Source: Buchnera aphidicola (Eriosoma lanigerum) (GTDB lineage Bacteria; Pseudomonadota; Gammaproteobacteria; Enterobacterales; Enterobacteriaceae). Taken from it: a stretch of 64,000 nt of DNA. The stretch covers positions 385,680-449,679 of the forward strand of contig NZ_OZ060395.1 of the NCBI RefSeq assembly GCF_964059125.1, in the 5' to 3' direction. Below the pieces are notes generated by a model. The model searched no databases and was not told where the DNA came from. It saw only the letters and a list, made by a program, of their open reading frames with translations. How positions within the stretch are numbered: position 1 is the first letter of the stretch; every line of letters starts with the position of its first letter. Both the position numbers and the translations under genes were made by a program. Shown one piece after another: positions 45,545 to 58,394 of this stretch.

Positions 45545-45631
45545 GGTGAGATGGCCGAGTGGTTTAAGGCGCTCCCCTGCTAAGGGAGTATGTTTTTTCT
45601 AGCATCGAGGGTTCGAATCCCTCTCTCACCG
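45545..45631 (+). tRNA. serV: tRNA-Ser (GCU)
   Basis: 87-nt class II tRNA. Acceptor GGTGAGA pairs with TCTCACC, discriminator G; anticodon stem CTCCC/GGGAG with GCT anticodon reading AGC/AGU codons; long variable arm and GAGGG-TTCGAAT-CCCTC T arm. CCA is not encoded. Same csrA-serV-argV neighbourhood as E. coli. Confidence 0.97.
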
Positions 45632-45652
45632 TAAATAAAACAATAATAATTT

Positions 45653-45725
45653 GCATCCGTAGCTCAGATGGATAGAGTACTCGGCTACGAACCGAGCGGT
45701 CGGAGGTTCGAATCCTTCCGGATGC

Positions 45726-45726
<1 letters not shown>
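45653..45726 (+). tRNA. argV: tRNA-Arg (ACG)
   Basis: 74 nt, nearly identical to E. coli argV. Acceptor GCATCCG pairs with CGGATGC, discriminator A; anticodon ACG in loop CTACGAA, whose first A is normally edited to inosine by TadA. CCA is not encoded; the discriminator A merges into a long A run. Confidence 0.97.
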
Positions 45727-46034
<308 letters not shown>

Positions 46035-47555
46035 TTGATTAGCAATTTGTCCAATAAAATACAATGGATTCAAGATAATCCTACTATTCTAAAAAATATT
46101 AAAAGAGGAATAGAACGAGAAACTATACGAATAAATTTAGATGGTCAATTATCATACACACCTCATCCAAATTTTTTAGGATCTGCTTTAACTCATAAAT
46201 GGATTACCACTGATTTTTCTGAAAGTTCATTAGAATTCATCACTCCTAGTTGTAATAATATCAACTATATCTTACAATTTTTAAAAAATACTTATCATTT
46301 TGTTACTCAAAATATTATAAATGAAAGAATGTGGCCACTAAGCATGCCTCCAAATTTACCTATTAATGAAAATCTTATTCCAATAGCTCAATACGGTTCG
46401 TCTCCTGTTGGAATAATAAAATCAATATACCGAAATGGACTACGAAATAGATATGGATCATCTATGAATATGATTTCAGGAGTACATTATAATTTTTCAC
46501 TACCTGAAAAATTTTGGAAAATATGGAAACAATGTCAAAACAAACAATATGAAACAAATTATATTTCTTCTGGATATTTTCACATTATTAGAAATTATCA
46601 TCGATTTGGATGGATTATACCATATTTATTTGGATCATCTCCAACCATATGTTCTAATTTATTAAAAAATAAAAAGAACATAAAACATCTAAAAAAAACC
46701 AAAAAAACAGGTTTTTATGCACCATGGTCTACATCTCTAAGATTAAGTCCAATAGGATACCAAAACCAATCAAATACTAATTTAAACATAACATTTAATT
46801 ATTTAGATGAATATTTAAATACTTTAAAATATGCTATAAATACTCCTTTTCCAAAATTTGTTAAAATAGGTTTAAAAAACTCATTTGGAATGTATAATCA
46901 AATTAATACTAATATATTACAAATGGAAAATGAGTTTTATACACCTATCCGACCTAAAAGAGTACTAAAACATAAAGAATCCTATTTAGAAGCCTTATAT
47001 CAAAAGGGAATAGAATATATTGAAGTACGTTCATTAGACGTAAATCCATTTTCTCCAATTGGAATTAGTAAAACAGAAATACTGTTATTAGATTTGTTTC
47101 TAATTTGGTGCTCATTAATAAAATCACCTACAATGACTTTAACAGAACTTAACATAACAAAAGAAAACTGGAATCGAATTATTTTTGAAGGAAGAAAACC
47201 AAATCAATCTATTATAATTAATTCAACTAAAAAAAATGTATCATTAGTAACAATTAGTAAAATGATATTTTATGATTTATTTAAAATAGCTGAAATATTA
47301 GATAAAAATTATAAAAATAATGATTATTATAATGTATGTAAAAAATTAATTAAATATTTTGATCATCCTGATCTAACATATTCTTCAAAAATATTGAATA
47401 TTATAATTGAAAATGGAATTCAAGAAACAGGATTAAAATTATCTAATCAATATTATAATCAATTTAAAATTAAAAAATTAAACCCAATTATAAATAAAAA
47501 ATTATTCAAAGAATCTTTTCTATCTATAAGAAAACAAAATCATCTAGAACAATAA
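46035..47555 (+). CDS. gshA: Glutamate-cysteine ligase
   Basis: First step of glutathione synthesis, joining Glu and Cys. 506 residues (E. coli 518), with RGIERETIRIN, SALTHKWITTDFSESSLEFITP, DERMWPLSMP-like NERMWPLSMPP, and IEYIEVRSLDVNPFSPIGI motifs. The start is TTG at 46035 with AAGGA 7 nt upstream; E. coli gshA also starts with TTG. gshB is not in the window. In E. coli luxS follows gshA; it is absent here. Confidence 0.97.
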   Translation: MISNLSNKIQWIQDNPTILKNIKRGIERETIRINLDGQLSYTPHPNFLGSALTHKWITTDFSESSLEFITPSCNNINYILQFLKNTYHFVTQNIINERMWPLSMPPNLPINENLIPIAQYGSSPVGIIKSIYRNGLRNRYGSSMNMISGVHYNFSLPEKFWKIWKQCQNKQYETNYISSGYFHIIRNYHRFGWIIPYLFGSSPTICSNLLKNKKNIKHLKKTKKTGFYAPWSTSLRLSPIGYQNQSNTNLNITFNYLDEYLNTLKYAINTPFPKFVKIGLKNSFGMYNQINTNILQMENEFYTPIRPKRVLKHKESYLEALYQKGIEYIEVRSLDVNPFSPIGISKTEILLLDLFLIWCSLIKSPTMTLTELNITKENWNRIIFEGRKPNQSIIINSTKKNVSLVTISKMIFYDLFKIAEILDKNYKNNDYYNVCKKLIKYFDHPDLTYSSKILNIIIENGIQETGLKLSNQYYNQFKIKKLNPIINKKLFKESFLSIRKQNHLEQ

Positions 47556-47746
47556 ATCAATCTTATGTATAATAATTATACAAATTTAATAAATCATACT
47601 CATATAATATATATTAAATAAAATATTAAAAATTAATTATATCACTATATTTAATTATTAATTTTAAACATATTACATTGTTAATAATAATCAAATTATA
47701 TAAAATTAATATTTTACTTATTTGTGTACAAATATAAATAATAAAA

Positions 47747-48907
47747 TTATAGAGATAAACCTGATTCTACACGTAGTTCTATTGATTTATCAATTTTTTC
47801 CCAAGGAAAATTTTCCCTTCCAAAATGACCATATACAGAAGTTTTAAAATAAATTGGATTAAGTAAATCTAACATATGAATAATAGCATAAGGTCTTAAA
47901 TCAAAACATTTCTTTATTAAATAAATAATTTTTTTATTACTGATTTTTCCAGTTCCAAATGTTTCTACCATAATAGAAGTGGGATTAGCTATACCTATTG
48001 CATAAGATAATTGAATTTCACAACGATCTGCTAAACCAGAAGCAACAATATTTTTTGCAACATAACGAGCAGCATATGCTGCTGAACGATCTACTTTTGA
48101 AGGATCTTTACCTGAAAAAGCTCCTCCTCCATGACGAGACATTCCTCCATAAGTATCTACAATAATTTTTCTTCCTGTTAAACCACAATCTGCCATAGGA
48201 CCTCCTATTACAAATCTTCCAGTAGGATTAATAAAAAATTTTGTATTAGAATTTAACCATTCTATTGGTAATACAGGTTTAATAATTTCTTCCATAATAG
48301 ATTCTTGTATCTCTTTATAAGAAATTTCTTCTGCATGTTGAGTAGATATTACTACAGTGTCAATAGAAATAATATGACCAGAATCATATTGAAAAGTAAC
48401 TTGACTTTTAGCATCGGGACGTAACCATGACAACGTTCCATTTTTTCTTAATTCAGATTGTTTCTGGACTAATCTATGAGCATAAGTGATTGGTGCAGGC
48501 ATTAATACTTCTGTTTCATTAGTTGCATAACCAAATACAATACCTTGATCACCAGCTCCTTGTTCTAGAGGATTAGATGAACGATGTATACCTTTCCTAA
48601 TATCAGGTGATTGCTTACCTATAGTACTTAATACAGCACAAGAATTTGCATTAAATCCTGAATCTGAATGTACGTAACCAATATTCCTTATAGTTGATCT
48701 AGTAATTTCTTCTACATCTACCCATGCACTAGTATTAATTTCTCCTCCAATTAATACCATTCCAGTTTTAACATATGTTTCACAGGCAACATGAGCAAGG
48801 GGATCTTGATCTAAAATCGAATCAAGTAATGCATCTGATATTTGATCAGCAATTTTATCCGGATGACCTTCCGAAACAGATTCTGAAGTAAAAAGATATT
48901 TAGTCAT
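47747..48907 (-). CDS. metK: S-adenosylmethionine synthetase
   Basis: Makes S-adenosylmethionine from Met and ATP. 386 residues (E. coli 384). [13 protein letters not shown], the ATP-binding GAGDQG (in [14 protein letters not shown]), the P-loop-like [19 protein letters not shown] and the flexible-loop region are intact. GAGG precedes the ATG. SAM made here serves the methyltransferases in this window (rlmE, trmD, cysG). Confidence 0.98.
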   Translation of the reverse strand: MTKYLFTSESVSEGHPDKIADQISDALLDSILDQDPLAHVACETYVKTGMVLIGGEINTSAWVDVEEITRSTIRNIGYVHSDSGFNANSCAVLSTIGKQSPDIRKGIHRSSNPLEQGAGDQGIVFGYATNETEVLMPAPITYAHRLVQKQSELRKNGTLSWLRPDAKSQVTFQYDSGHIISIDTVVISTQHAEEISYKEIQESIMEEIIKPVLPIEWLNSNTKFFINPTGRFVIGGPMADCGLTGRKIIVDTYGGMSRHGGGAFSGKDPSKVDRSAAYAARYVAKNIVASGLADRCEIQLSYAIGIANPTSIMVETFGTGKISNKKIIYLIKKCFDLRPYAIIHMLDLLNPIYFKTSVYGHFGRENFPWEKIDKSIELRVESGLSL

Positions 48908-49250
48908 TACATTATTACCTCAAAAAAAAAAATCGATTAATTAATTATAGAATTGAATATTAAAAATAGTTTTTATATATACATTACAAATATTATATTT
49001 AAAAGAAAGTGAAATTTTTTAACTAACAATAATATAAATATTAATAATTTTAGTAAAATTTTAATTATTAACAACAATAATATATTATTTATATATATAA
49101 ATCACTTACAAATATAATTATTATTGACTTTTATACTAAAAAATAATTTTATTATAAATAAAAAATTATTTTTTTTAAAAAAAATGTTTTTAATAAATAT
49201 ATTCATACAATCAATTAATATTAATTATGAATAATAATATTAATTAAATA
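48908..49250. other. Spacer between fau and metK
   Basis: 343 nt between two minus-strand genes. Only A/T DNA with T and A runs; no coding remnant or hairpin of note. Confidence 0.6.
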
Positions 49251-49826
49251 TTAAAAAATTATATATCTAGTAGGAGTTAAAACAGAAAATAAAGGTACAT
49301 CAAATTTATGTGTTACAAAATTACTAGACAATTGAAAATCATATCCTAATCCTATAGGAATATATTTTTTTTTTTTCCATAATTTTAAAGTATTATCATA
49401 AAATCCTTTTCCCATTCCTAATCGATAACCAATATTATTACATGCAACGAAAGGTATAAATACAATATCTAAATTATCAATTGTACACATATATTTAATA
49501 TTAATTTCAGGTTCTAAAATACCAAATAAATTTGATACAAGTACAGTATGCAAATCATATTTACAAAATAATAACTTTTTACATTCATAATTATGAATGA
49601 TTGGTAAAAAAACATTTTTTTTATGTAACCATAGTTGAGAAATTAATATATTTGTATTAATTTCTCCATCAAAAGATAAAAAAATTCCAATATTATCAGC
49701 TGTATAAATATGATCAATTGTCAAAGCAATACTAGATAATTTAATAGCATTATAATCTTTGGTTGTTATAGAAATACTATTTCGATAACGTCTTAATTTT
49801 CTTCTTATCTCTTGATTATCTAACAT
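49251..49826 (-). CDS. fau: 5-formyltetrahydrofolate cyclo-ligase (YgfA)
   Basis: Converts 5-formyl-THF to 5,10-methenyl-THF with ATP. From ATG 49826 it has 191 residues (E. coli 182); this start has AGGA five nt upstream, and seven extra residues from 49847 do not align. Family motifs are IGIFLSFDGEINT, the basic N-terminal KLRRYRNSIS, and RLGMGKGFYDNTLKLW. In E. coli ssrS (6S RNA) lies directly upstream; I do not see it here. Confidence 0.93.
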   Translation of the reverse strand: MLDNQEIRRKLRRYRNSISITTKDYNAIKLSSIALTIDHIYTADNIGIFLSFDGEINTNILISQLWLHKKNVFLPIIHNYECKKLLFCKYDLHTVLVSNLFGILEPEINIKYMCTIDNLDIVFIPFVACNNIGYRLGMGKGFYDNTLKLWKKKKYIPIGLGYDFQLSSNFVTHKFDVPLFSVLTPTRYIIF

Positions 49827-50188
49827 AAAAATCCTATATAGTAACAATGAATCATTAAAAAAAATTATTATTGTTATATTCTATTTAATATAGTAATAAA
49901 TATTTTTTAATATATATATTTAAATATCATTCTATAAATAAAATATATAAAATTATGAAAAAATAATTTTATATATTTTATTTATAGAATGATATTTATA
50001 ATTAAGTATAAAAATATATAAAAAAAACAATAATAAAATAAAATATTACTAATATACAAATAATATTTATTATATATTAATCATATTTAATCTAAAAAAA
50101 TGAAAATTATTATTTAATTATTATGAAAACTGTTCTCTATAAAAATTTATTTAAAATAAAAATAAATTAATACACTAAAAATAGTATT
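49827..50188. other. Gap between rpiA and fau
   Basis: 362 nt between two minus-strand genes. Dominated by the perfect 36-bp inverted repeat at 49921-49998. The 6S RNA gene lies in this relative position in E. coli, but the DNA here lacks a recognisable 6S sequence. Confidence 0.6.
49921..49998. repeat. Perfect 36-bp inverted repeat
   Basis: Left arm 49921-49956 and right arm 49963-49998 are exact reverse complements with loop GAAAAA (49957-49962). The arms include G/C positions (TATCATTCTATAAAT near the outer end), all matched. It would form a very long hairpin or cruciform. It is 95 nt upstream of the fau ATG and 191 nt past the rpiA stop. It could terminate rpiA mRNA or protect its 3' end, but no typical terminator has a stem this long. 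Confidence 0.95.
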
Positions 50189-50854
50189 TTAACTAGTGTT
50201 TATAATCTTTTTTACTCCATTAGTAGTTCCTACAAGCAAAATATCTGCTTTTCTTTTAGCAAATAAACCAACAGTAACTACACCTGGTAATGCATTTATT
50301 ATTTTTTCCATTGCTATAGGATCATGAATATTTAAATTATATACATCAATAATTATATTTCCATTATCAGTAAGTACATTTTTTCGTACTTTAGATTCTC
50401 CTCCTAATTTATTCAGTTCAGTAATAATATAAGCACAAGCCATAGGTATAATTTCAATAGGTAAAGGAAATTTCCCTAATACTTGCACTTGTTTAGATTC
50501 ATCTACAATACAAATAAACTGTTTAGAAGCAGCAGCTAAAATTTTTTCTTTCGTTAATGCTTCTCCACCACCTTTTATCATTTGTAAATTTTCATTCACT
50601 TCATCAGCTCCATCTACATATAACACAACAGAACCTACTTCATTCAAATCAAATATTGGTATACCTATACGATTTAAATATCTTGTTGTAGAAGAAGAAC
50701 TTGAAACAGCTCCTCGAATTAAATGTTTAATGCGATCTAAAGATTGAATAAAATAATCAATTGTACTACCAGTTCCTATACCTATAATAGTATTTGGAGA
50801 AATATAATTTAAAGCAGCACATGCAACAGATTGTTTTAATTGATCAATAATCAT
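50189..50854 (-). CDS. rpiA: Ribose-5-phosphate isomerase A
   Basis: Interconverts ribose 5-phosphate and ribulose 5-phosphate in the pentose phosphate pathway. 221 residues (E. coli 219). GIGTGSTIDYFI, VDGADEVNE and KGGGEALTKEKI motifs with the catalytic Asp/Glu residues are intact; the end (LLVGTTNGVKKI) is typical. AGG precedes the ATG. Confidence 0.98.
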   Translation of the reverse strand: MIIDQLKQSVACAALNYISPNTIIGIGTGSTIDYFIQSLDRIKHLIRGAVSSSSSTTRYLNRIGIPIFDLNEVGSVVLYVDGADEVNENLQMIKGGGEALTKEKILAAASKQFICIVDESKQVQVLGKFPLPIEIIPMACAYIITELNKLGGESKVRKNVLTDNGNIIIDVYNLNIHDPIAMEKIINALPGVVTVGLFAKRKADILLVGTTNGVKKIINTS

Positions 50855-51189
50855 AATTTGTGAACCTGGTTATTTATAATATTTATAAAAAGTAATGTTT
50901 TATCAATTTTATATTTTTATTAATGATATAAAACATAATTAGAATTTTTTTCTTACAAAATAATAATATTAATAAATTATAAAAATTTAATTAAATTAAA
51001 TATCTATAAATTATATTTTATTATTATCAAACATTACTTTTATATAATTTAATTAATAAAATATTATTAAGTAAAAAACCATAAAATAATTATTTTTAAA
51101 CCAAAAAAGTAAATTAAGAGATTGAAATAAGTATATTAATTAATCAGATTCTATATATAAATACAAACTGTAATATATTATTATATATA
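50855..51189. other. Gap between tRNA-Gln and rpiA
   Basis: 335 nt of A/T DNA downstream of the tRNA cluster and upstream of rpiA, all on the minus strand. No strong terminator hairpin or promoter is recognised. Confidence 0.55.
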
Positions 51190-51264
51190 TGGCTGGGACA
51201 CCTGGATTCGAACCAGGGAATGCCGGTATCAAAAACCGGTGCCTTACCACTTGGCTATGTCCCA
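51190..51264 (-). tRNA. glnU: tRNA-Gln (UUG)
   Basis: 75 nt including an encoded CCA. Acceptor TGGGACA pairs with TGTCCCA, discriminator G, then CCA. Anticodon stem ACCGG/CCGGT-like with loop TTTTGAT gives anticodon TTG. Last of the Met-Leu-Gln cluster, matching the start of the E. coli metT-leuW-glnU operon. It is the only tRNA here with CCA in the DNA. Confidence 0.96.
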
Positions 51265-51297
51265 TTAGAGGAAATAATTTATTGTTATTTATTTTTA

Positions 51298-51379
51298 TAC
51301 GGAAGGCGAGACTTGAACTCGCAAATCTTTCGATGCCAGATCCTAAATCTGGTGCGTTTACCAATTCCGCCACTTCCGC
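51298..51379 (-). tRNA. leuW: tRNA-Leu (UAG)
   Basis: 82-nt class II tRNA with anticodon TAG in loop TTTAGGA between CCAGA and TCTGG. The acceptor GCGGAAG faces CTTCCGT, so the first pair is G-U instead of the E. coli G-C. Discriminator A; CCA not encoded. Long variable arm and GCGAG-TTCAAGT-CTCGC T arm are intact. Confidence 0.95.
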
Positions 51380-51417
51380 TAAATTAGTATTACATGATTA
51401 TATTTTACATAATATCA

Positions 51418-51492
51418 TGGCTATGATGGGATTTGAACCCATGACTCCAGCGTTATGAGTGCTGTGCTCTAACCAAACTGAGCTACATAGCC
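51418..51492 (-). tRNA. metT: tRNA-Met (CAU), elongator
   Basis: 75 nt. Acceptor GGCTATG pairs with CATAGCC, discriminator A; anticodon CAT. The sequence resembles E. coli metT (elongator) throughout the D arm and anticodon arm and has a normal first base pair, unlike initiator tRNA. CCA is not encoded. First gene of the three-tRNA minus-strand cluster. Confidence 0.94.
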
Positions 51493-51553
51493 TAAATATT
51501 TTTAATTTTTTAAATTAAAATTTATATTCTAATATTCTAAAAATATTTTAAAT

Positions 51554-51582
51554 ATCATACTATATTTTTATTATTACATCAA
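51554..51582 (-). promoter_or_regulatory. Probable promoter of the Met-Leu-Gln tRNA cluster
   Basis: On the minus strand TTGATG (51582-51577) and TATGAT (51559-51554) are separated by 17 nt, the optimal sigma-70 spacing. The -10 lies about 60 nt upstream of the tRNA-Met 5' end. Fit to consensus is four and five of six positions. Confidence 0.5.
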
Positions 51583-51723
51583 TAGATGTATACTCTTCTT
51601 ATACAAATAATACTGAAAATATACATATTTATATATATATATATAAAATTTAAATTTTATTTGAAAATTATATATAATAAGAAAAAATATAACACACTCT
51701 AAAAAAAATTAAATAATAATAAT

Positions 51724-53385
51724 ATGATAAAAAAAAATAAAAACAATTTTATAAAAAAAATTATTACTCATGATCTAAAAACAAAAAAATTTACTTATAT
51801 AAAAACAAGATTTCCTCCAGAACCAAATGGTTACTTGCACCTAGGTCACGCTAAAGCAATTTGTTTAAATTTTGGAATAGCACGTGATTATCAAGGTCAC
51901 TGTAATCTTAGATTTGATGATACAAATCCAGACAAAACAAAAATAAAATATATTAAATCGATAAAATCAGACATACAATGGCTAGGGTTTAAATGGAATG
52001 GTAAAACTCGTTATACTTCAGAATATTTTGAAATATTATATGAATATGCTATTCAATTAATTAATAAAAACTTAGCTTATGTCGACTTATTAGATAAAAC
52101 AAAAATTCGTGAATACCGTGGAACACTAACACTTCCTGGAAAAAACAGTCCTTATCGAAATCATACAATTCAAAAAAATATAATTTTATTTGAAAAAATG
52201 AAAAAAGGTCAATTTAAATCTGGAAGTGCTTGTTTGAGAGCAAAAATTGATATGAATTCTAATTCTATGATTATGAGAGATCCAGTATTATATCGAATAA
52301 TATTTACTCCTCATGAAACAAGTAAAAATTCATGGTATATTTATCCAACATATGATTTTAGTCATTGTATTTCAGATGCTATTGAAAACATTACTCATTC
52401 TTTATGTACATTAGAATTTTCAGATAATAGAAAAATTTACGATTGGATAATAAAAAATCTTAACATCAAACATGTACCTCATCAATATGAATATTCTAGA
52501 TTGCATTTAGAATATTCAATTTTGTCAAAAAGAAAATTACAAATTTTAATTAATAACAAAATTATTGAAAACTGGGATGATCCCAGAATTCCAACTATTT
52601 CTGGACTAAGGAAAAGAGGTTATACTGCTCAATCAATAATTAATTTTTGTGAAAAAATAGGAATAACTAAACAAGAAAATATAATAGAATTATCATTACT
52701 AGAATCATGTATTCGTCAAGAATTAAATAATACAGCACCAAGACGTATGGCAGTATTAAATCCAATTAAAGTTGTTATTATTAATTTTCCAATCAATCAT
52801 GTTGAAAAATTAATAGTTCCTAACCATCCTACTAGACCAGAATTAGGAACAAGAACATTATTATTTACTCAAGAATTATATATAGATCGAAATGATTTTT
52901 CTGAAAAAGATAATCCAAATTATAAACGATTAACTTTACATCAAGAAGTGCGTTTACGATATGCTTACATTATTAAAGTACAAAAAATAGAAAAAGATTC
53001 GAATGATAATATTATAAATATATTTTGTACATACGATAATAGTACATTAGGAAAGCAACCAAAAAATAGAATAATTAATGGAGTTATTCATTGGGTTTCT
53101 TTAACTTATTCCTATACGGCAGAATTTCGTATATATAATAAATTATTTAATATTAAAAATCCTGAAAATGAAAAAAAATTTTTAAATTATATCAATACAA
53201 CATCATTAATAATAAAAAAAGGATTTATTGAATCTAACATAAATAAAAATAATTTACCTTGTACATATCAATTTGAAAGAGAAGGATATTTTTACATAGA
53301 ATCAATAAAAGATAATAATTTAATATTTAATCAAATCACTACATTAAAAGATAAAAACAAAAATGATCATAATCATAAAAAATAA
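51724..53385 (+). CDS. glnS: Glutaminyl-tRNA synthetase
   Basis: Class I synthetase, 553 residues (E. coli 554). HIGH motif in [14 protein letters not shown] (31-44), KMSKS-type loop as ILSKRKL near 270, and the two-barrel anticodon-binding domain. A Lys/Asn-rich N-terminus of about 20 residues precedes the core, as in E. coli. It faces away from its cognate tRNA-Gln gene 460 nt upstream. Confidence 0.97.
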   Translation: MIKKNKNNFIKKIITHDLKTKKFTYIKTRFPPEPNGYLHLGHAKAICLNFGIARDYQGHCNLRFDDTNPDKTKIKYIKSIKSDIQWLGFKWNGKTRYTSEYFEILYEYAIQLINKNLAYVDLLDKTKIREYRGTLTLPGKNSPYRNHTIQKNIILFEKMKKGQFKSGSACLRAKIDMNSNSMIMRDPVLYRIIFTPHETSKNSWYIYPTYDFSHCISDAIENITHSLCTLEFSDNRKIYDWIIKNLNIKHVPHQYEYSRLHLEYSILSKRKLQILINNKIIENWDDPRIPTISGLRKRGYTAQSIINFCEKIGITKQENIIELSLLESCIRQELNNTAPRRMAVLNPIKVVIINFPINHVEKLIVPNHPTRPELGTRTLLFTQELYIDRNDFSEKDNPNYKRLTLHQEVRLRYAYIIKVQKIEKDSNDNIINIFCTYDNSTLGKQPKNRIINGVIHWVSLTYSYTAEFRIYNKLFNIKNPENEKKFLNYINTTSLIIKKGFIESNINKNNLPCTYQFEREGYFYIESIKDNNLIFNQITTLKDKNKNDHNHKK

Positions 53386-55408
<2,023 letters not shown>

Positions 55409-55460
55409 TTTAAATAAATACATTATTTACATGATCTATATCATTATTAATGAGGAAAAT

Positions 55461-56765
55461 ATGTCAAATATTAAACAAATCATTGCTAGAGAAATAATTG
55501 ATTCACGTGGATATCCTACTGTAGAAACTGAAGTTCATCTAAATGATGGATCAATAGGATTAGCTTCAGTTCCATCTGGTGCTTCTACCGGTACAAGAGA
55601 AGCATTAGAATTAAGAGATGGTGAATTATCTTACTTTTTGGGTAAAGGAGTTAAAAATGCTGTAAAATTAATTAATAATAATATTAATGAATTGTTACAC
55701 CAACAAAACGCAATTGATCAAAAAAATATTGATGAAATGATGATCAAATTAGATGGAACTGATAATAAATCAAAATTAGGATCTAACTCTATTTTAGCAG
55801 TATCTCTTGCTACAGCAAAAGCAGCTTCTTATTCAAAAAAAATACCTTTATATCAATATATTTCAGAGTTATATAATCACCCTGGAACGTTTTCTATGCC
55901 ATTACCTATGATTAATATTATTAATGGTGGTAAACATGCAAATAATAACATTGATATTCAAGAATTTATGATTCAACCAATTAGTGCAAAAAATATCAAG
56001 GAAGCAATACGTATTGGAGCTGAAATATTTCATAAATTACATAAAATATTACAAAAAAAAGGTATGAATACTTCAGTAGGTGATGAAGGTGGATATGCTC
56101 CTAATTTAAATTCTAATGAAGAAGCTTTAATAATGATTAAACAAGCTATATTAGAAACTGACTATGTTCTAGGTAAAGATATCACTTTAGCGTTAGACTG
56201 TGCTGCTTCTGAATTATATGATACACATACTAAAAAATATTATTTACATGGTGAAAAAAAAAGTTTTTCTTCAAAAGAGTTTACACATTATTTAGAATAT
56301 TTGACTGAAAAATATTCCATTGTATCAATAGAAGATGGGCAATCAGAATTAGATTGGAATGGTTTTGAATATCAAACAATGAAATTAGGAAAAGAAATTC
56401 AATTAGTAGGAGATGATTTGTTTGTTACTAATACAAAAATTTTTCAAATAGGTATTAAAAAAAACATTGCTAATGCAATTTTAATTAAATTTAATCAAAT
56501 TGGAACACTAACTGAAACTTTATCTGCTATCAAATTAGCAAAAGAATCAAATTATGCTACAATTATTTCACATAGATCTGGAGAAACAGAAGACACTAGT
56601 ATCTCTGATTTAGCTGTAGGTACTGCATCTGGACAAATTAAGACAGGATCAATGAGTAGATCAGATCGTTTAGCAAAATACAATCAATTGATGAGAATTG
56701 AAGAAAAATTAGGAGAAAAACTAGCACCTTTTTATGGGAAAAAAGAACTAAGAAAAATTATATAA
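55461..56765 (+). CDS. eno: Enolase
   Basis: 2-phosphoglycerate to phosphoenolpyruvate in glycolysis. ATG 55461, with AGGA 5 nt upstream, gives 434 residues starting [17 protein letters not shown] (E. coli 432); the frame extends further upstream but inside pyrG. H159 and E168 are at E. coli positions, and [27 protein letters not shown] and SHRSGETED loops hold the remaining active-site residues. In E. coli the catalytic-loop neighbour reads LDESDWD; here QSELDWN. Confidence 0.98.
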   Translation: MSNIKQIIAREIIDSRGYPTVETEVHLNDGSIGLASVPSGASTGTREALELRDGELSYFLGKGVKNAVKLINNNINELLHQQNAIDQKNIDEMMIKLDGTDNKSKLGSNSILAVSLATAKAASYSKKIPLYQYISELYNHPGTFSMPLPMINIINGGKHANNNIDIQEFMIQPISAKNIKEAIRIGAEIFHKLHKILQKKGMNTSVGDEGGYAPNLNSNEEALIMIKQAILETDYVLGKDITLALDCAASELYDTHTKKYYLHGEKKSFSSKEFTHYLEYLTEKYSIVSIEDGQSELDWNGFEYQTMKLGKEIQLVGDDLFVTNTKIFQIGIKKNIANAILIKFNQIGTLTETLSAIKLAKESNYATIISHRSGETEDTSISDLAVGTASGQIKTGSMSRSDRLAKYNQLMRIEEKLGEKLAPFYGKKELRKII

Positions 56766-56829
56766 AATTATTTTAAATAAAAAATAATTAATAAAATAAA
56801 ATATTGAAATATTAAATTTATATATATGT

Positions 56830-56874
56830 AATCAATCGTATCGAATGATATTAATTAAATTGATACGATTGATT
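56830..56874 (+). terminator. Probable terminator of eno
   Basis: AATCAATCGTATC (56830-56842) and GATACGATTGATT (56862-56874) form a perfect 13-bp stem with a 19-nt loop, 65 nt after the eno stop codon. The T-tail is poor, but the stem contains four G/C pairs. Confidence 0.65.
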
Positions 56875-57611
56875 TGATTAAAATTCATTTTAAATTTTCT
56901 ATATACATATATTTATATACTATTATATATGAAATATCCTTCATTATTTTGCAACAACATATATATACAGAATAATTTTAATAAGTTTCATTTAATTAAA
57001 AATTCTATATATAAATATTATAATAATATTGTCATTAATATTATAAATCTAATGAATATATTTTTAAAAATATTTAATAAATATTATTAACACATTTAAT
57101 AACATAAAATATATGATGATTTTTATATATTTATATATTGTTGGTTTGAGAATATAAATTCTAAATTCAAAATAAATATAATATTTTATATTAATTATAT
57201 TTATAATTGTAAAAATAATATTTTCAATCAATATAAATAGTATATTTATTCGATATATTAATAAATTAAATATGTTTAAATAATAATATTTAAATCAAAT
57301 GAATAATCTTTAATAAAATATTAAAAATAAAATATATATAATTAATTTTTATTGAATTGTTCATACAAATATAAATATAACACATATAATTTATAGCTAA
57401 AATAAAATAATTAAAATATAATAGTTAATTTTAAAAAATAATTGTGATTAAAAAAAAAAAATAAATATTTATATGATATTAATATATAAAATTTATAAAT
57501 AATTATTAATTAGAAAATATAAATATTAAATTTTTTTTTTAATATTTATATTATTTATTAAATATAAATAGTGTTTAATAAATATTAATTATTATGTTAT
57601 TTATCATGTTA

Positions 57612-57639
57612 AAGTCCATATATATAGATATATGGACTT
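57612..57639 (-). terminator. Probable terminator of the cys cluster
   Basis: AAGTCCATATAT (57612-57623) and ATATATGGACTT (57628-57639) form a perfect 12-bp stem with a 4-nt loop. It lies 148 nt beyond the cysC stop codon on the minus strand, the last gene of the cluster. Confidence 0.55.
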
Positions 57640-57787
57640 CTGCAACTAAATCAATAATTATTATCAAAATAAAAAATTTAATAAAATTTTTATATTTGTA
57701 ATTATATATAGATAAAATATTATATTTTTTAATATAAATAGTTTGTTAAAACAAAATTTTTTATAATAATTCAAATAATGTTAATAA

Positions 57788-58393
57788 TTAAACAACAATC
57801 TTTCTAATTTTTAATTCATCTATAATTGTTTCCATAATAATCTTTATGGAAACAGTTCCATTTAAATATATATCAGGATTATCTGGTTTTTCATAAGGAG
57901 AATCAATACCTGTAAAATTAGATATTACTCCTAACCTAGCTTTTTTATATAAACCCTTAGGATCTCTACTTTCACAAATTTCTAATGGAGTATCAACAAA
58001 TATTTCTAAAAAATTACTGCAACCTACAATATTTTTTATTATATTACGATCTTTAGAAAAAGGAGATATTAATGCCGTAATAACTAATAATCCTGCATCA
58101 ATCATCAACTTCACGATTTCTCCTACTCTTCTGATATTTTCTTTACGATCTAATTCGGTAAATCCTAAATCTCGACATATACCATGTCTTAAATTATCAC
58201 CATCTAATAAGTAAGTACTTACTTTTCTTTTAAATAACAATTCTTCTAATTTACTAGCAATTGTAGATTTTCCAGAACCTGATAAACCAGTAAACCATAA
58301 TACTAGCGATTTATGACCATGAAGATTTTCTCGTTGATAACGATTAATAATATGATTATGTATACTAATATTTAAATTATTAAATTCTTTCAC
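57788..58393 (-). CDS. cysC: Adenylylsulfate kinase
   Basis: Phosphorylates adenylylsulfate (APS) to PAPS, second step of sulfate activation. 201 residues, same as E. coli. P-loop GLSGSGKST at 36-44; YLLDGDNLRHG, RKENIRRVGE and DPKGLYKKAR motifs follow. The start is GTG at 58393, overlapping the region of the cysN stop codon (TAATGTG), with GGAGG inside the cysN end acting as ribosome-binding site, so translation is coupled. Last gene of the cluster. Confidence 0.97.
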   Translation of the reverse strand: MKEFNNLNISIHNHIINRYQRENLHGHKSLVLWFTGLSGSGKSTIASKLEELLFKRKVSTYLLDGDNLRHGICRDLGFTELDRKENIRRVGEIVKLMIDAGLLVITALISPFSKDRNIIKNIVGCSNFLEIFVDTPLEICESRDPKGLYKKARLGVISNFTGIDSPYEKPDNPDIYLNGTVSIKIIMETIIDELKIRKIVV

Positions 58394-58394
58394 A

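Larger units (their letters stand above)
56766..57787. other. Gene-free stretch between eno and cysC
   Basis: About 1 kb between convergent eno and cysC. It holds a hairpin after eno (56830-56874) and one before the cysC end (57612-57639); the 740 nt between them is A/T DNA without coding remnant, probably from one or two lost genes I cannot name. Confidence 0.6.

Noticed and set aside
49827-50188. 6S RNA (ssrS) next to fau
   Set aside because: The location fits E. coli, but the sequence is a perfect inverted repeat plus A/T DNA, without the bulged 6S core.
51140-51458. Protein-like frames on both strands over the tRNA cluster
   Set aside because: They are translations of tRNA-Gln, tRNA-Leu and tRNA-Met, a known annotation artefact.
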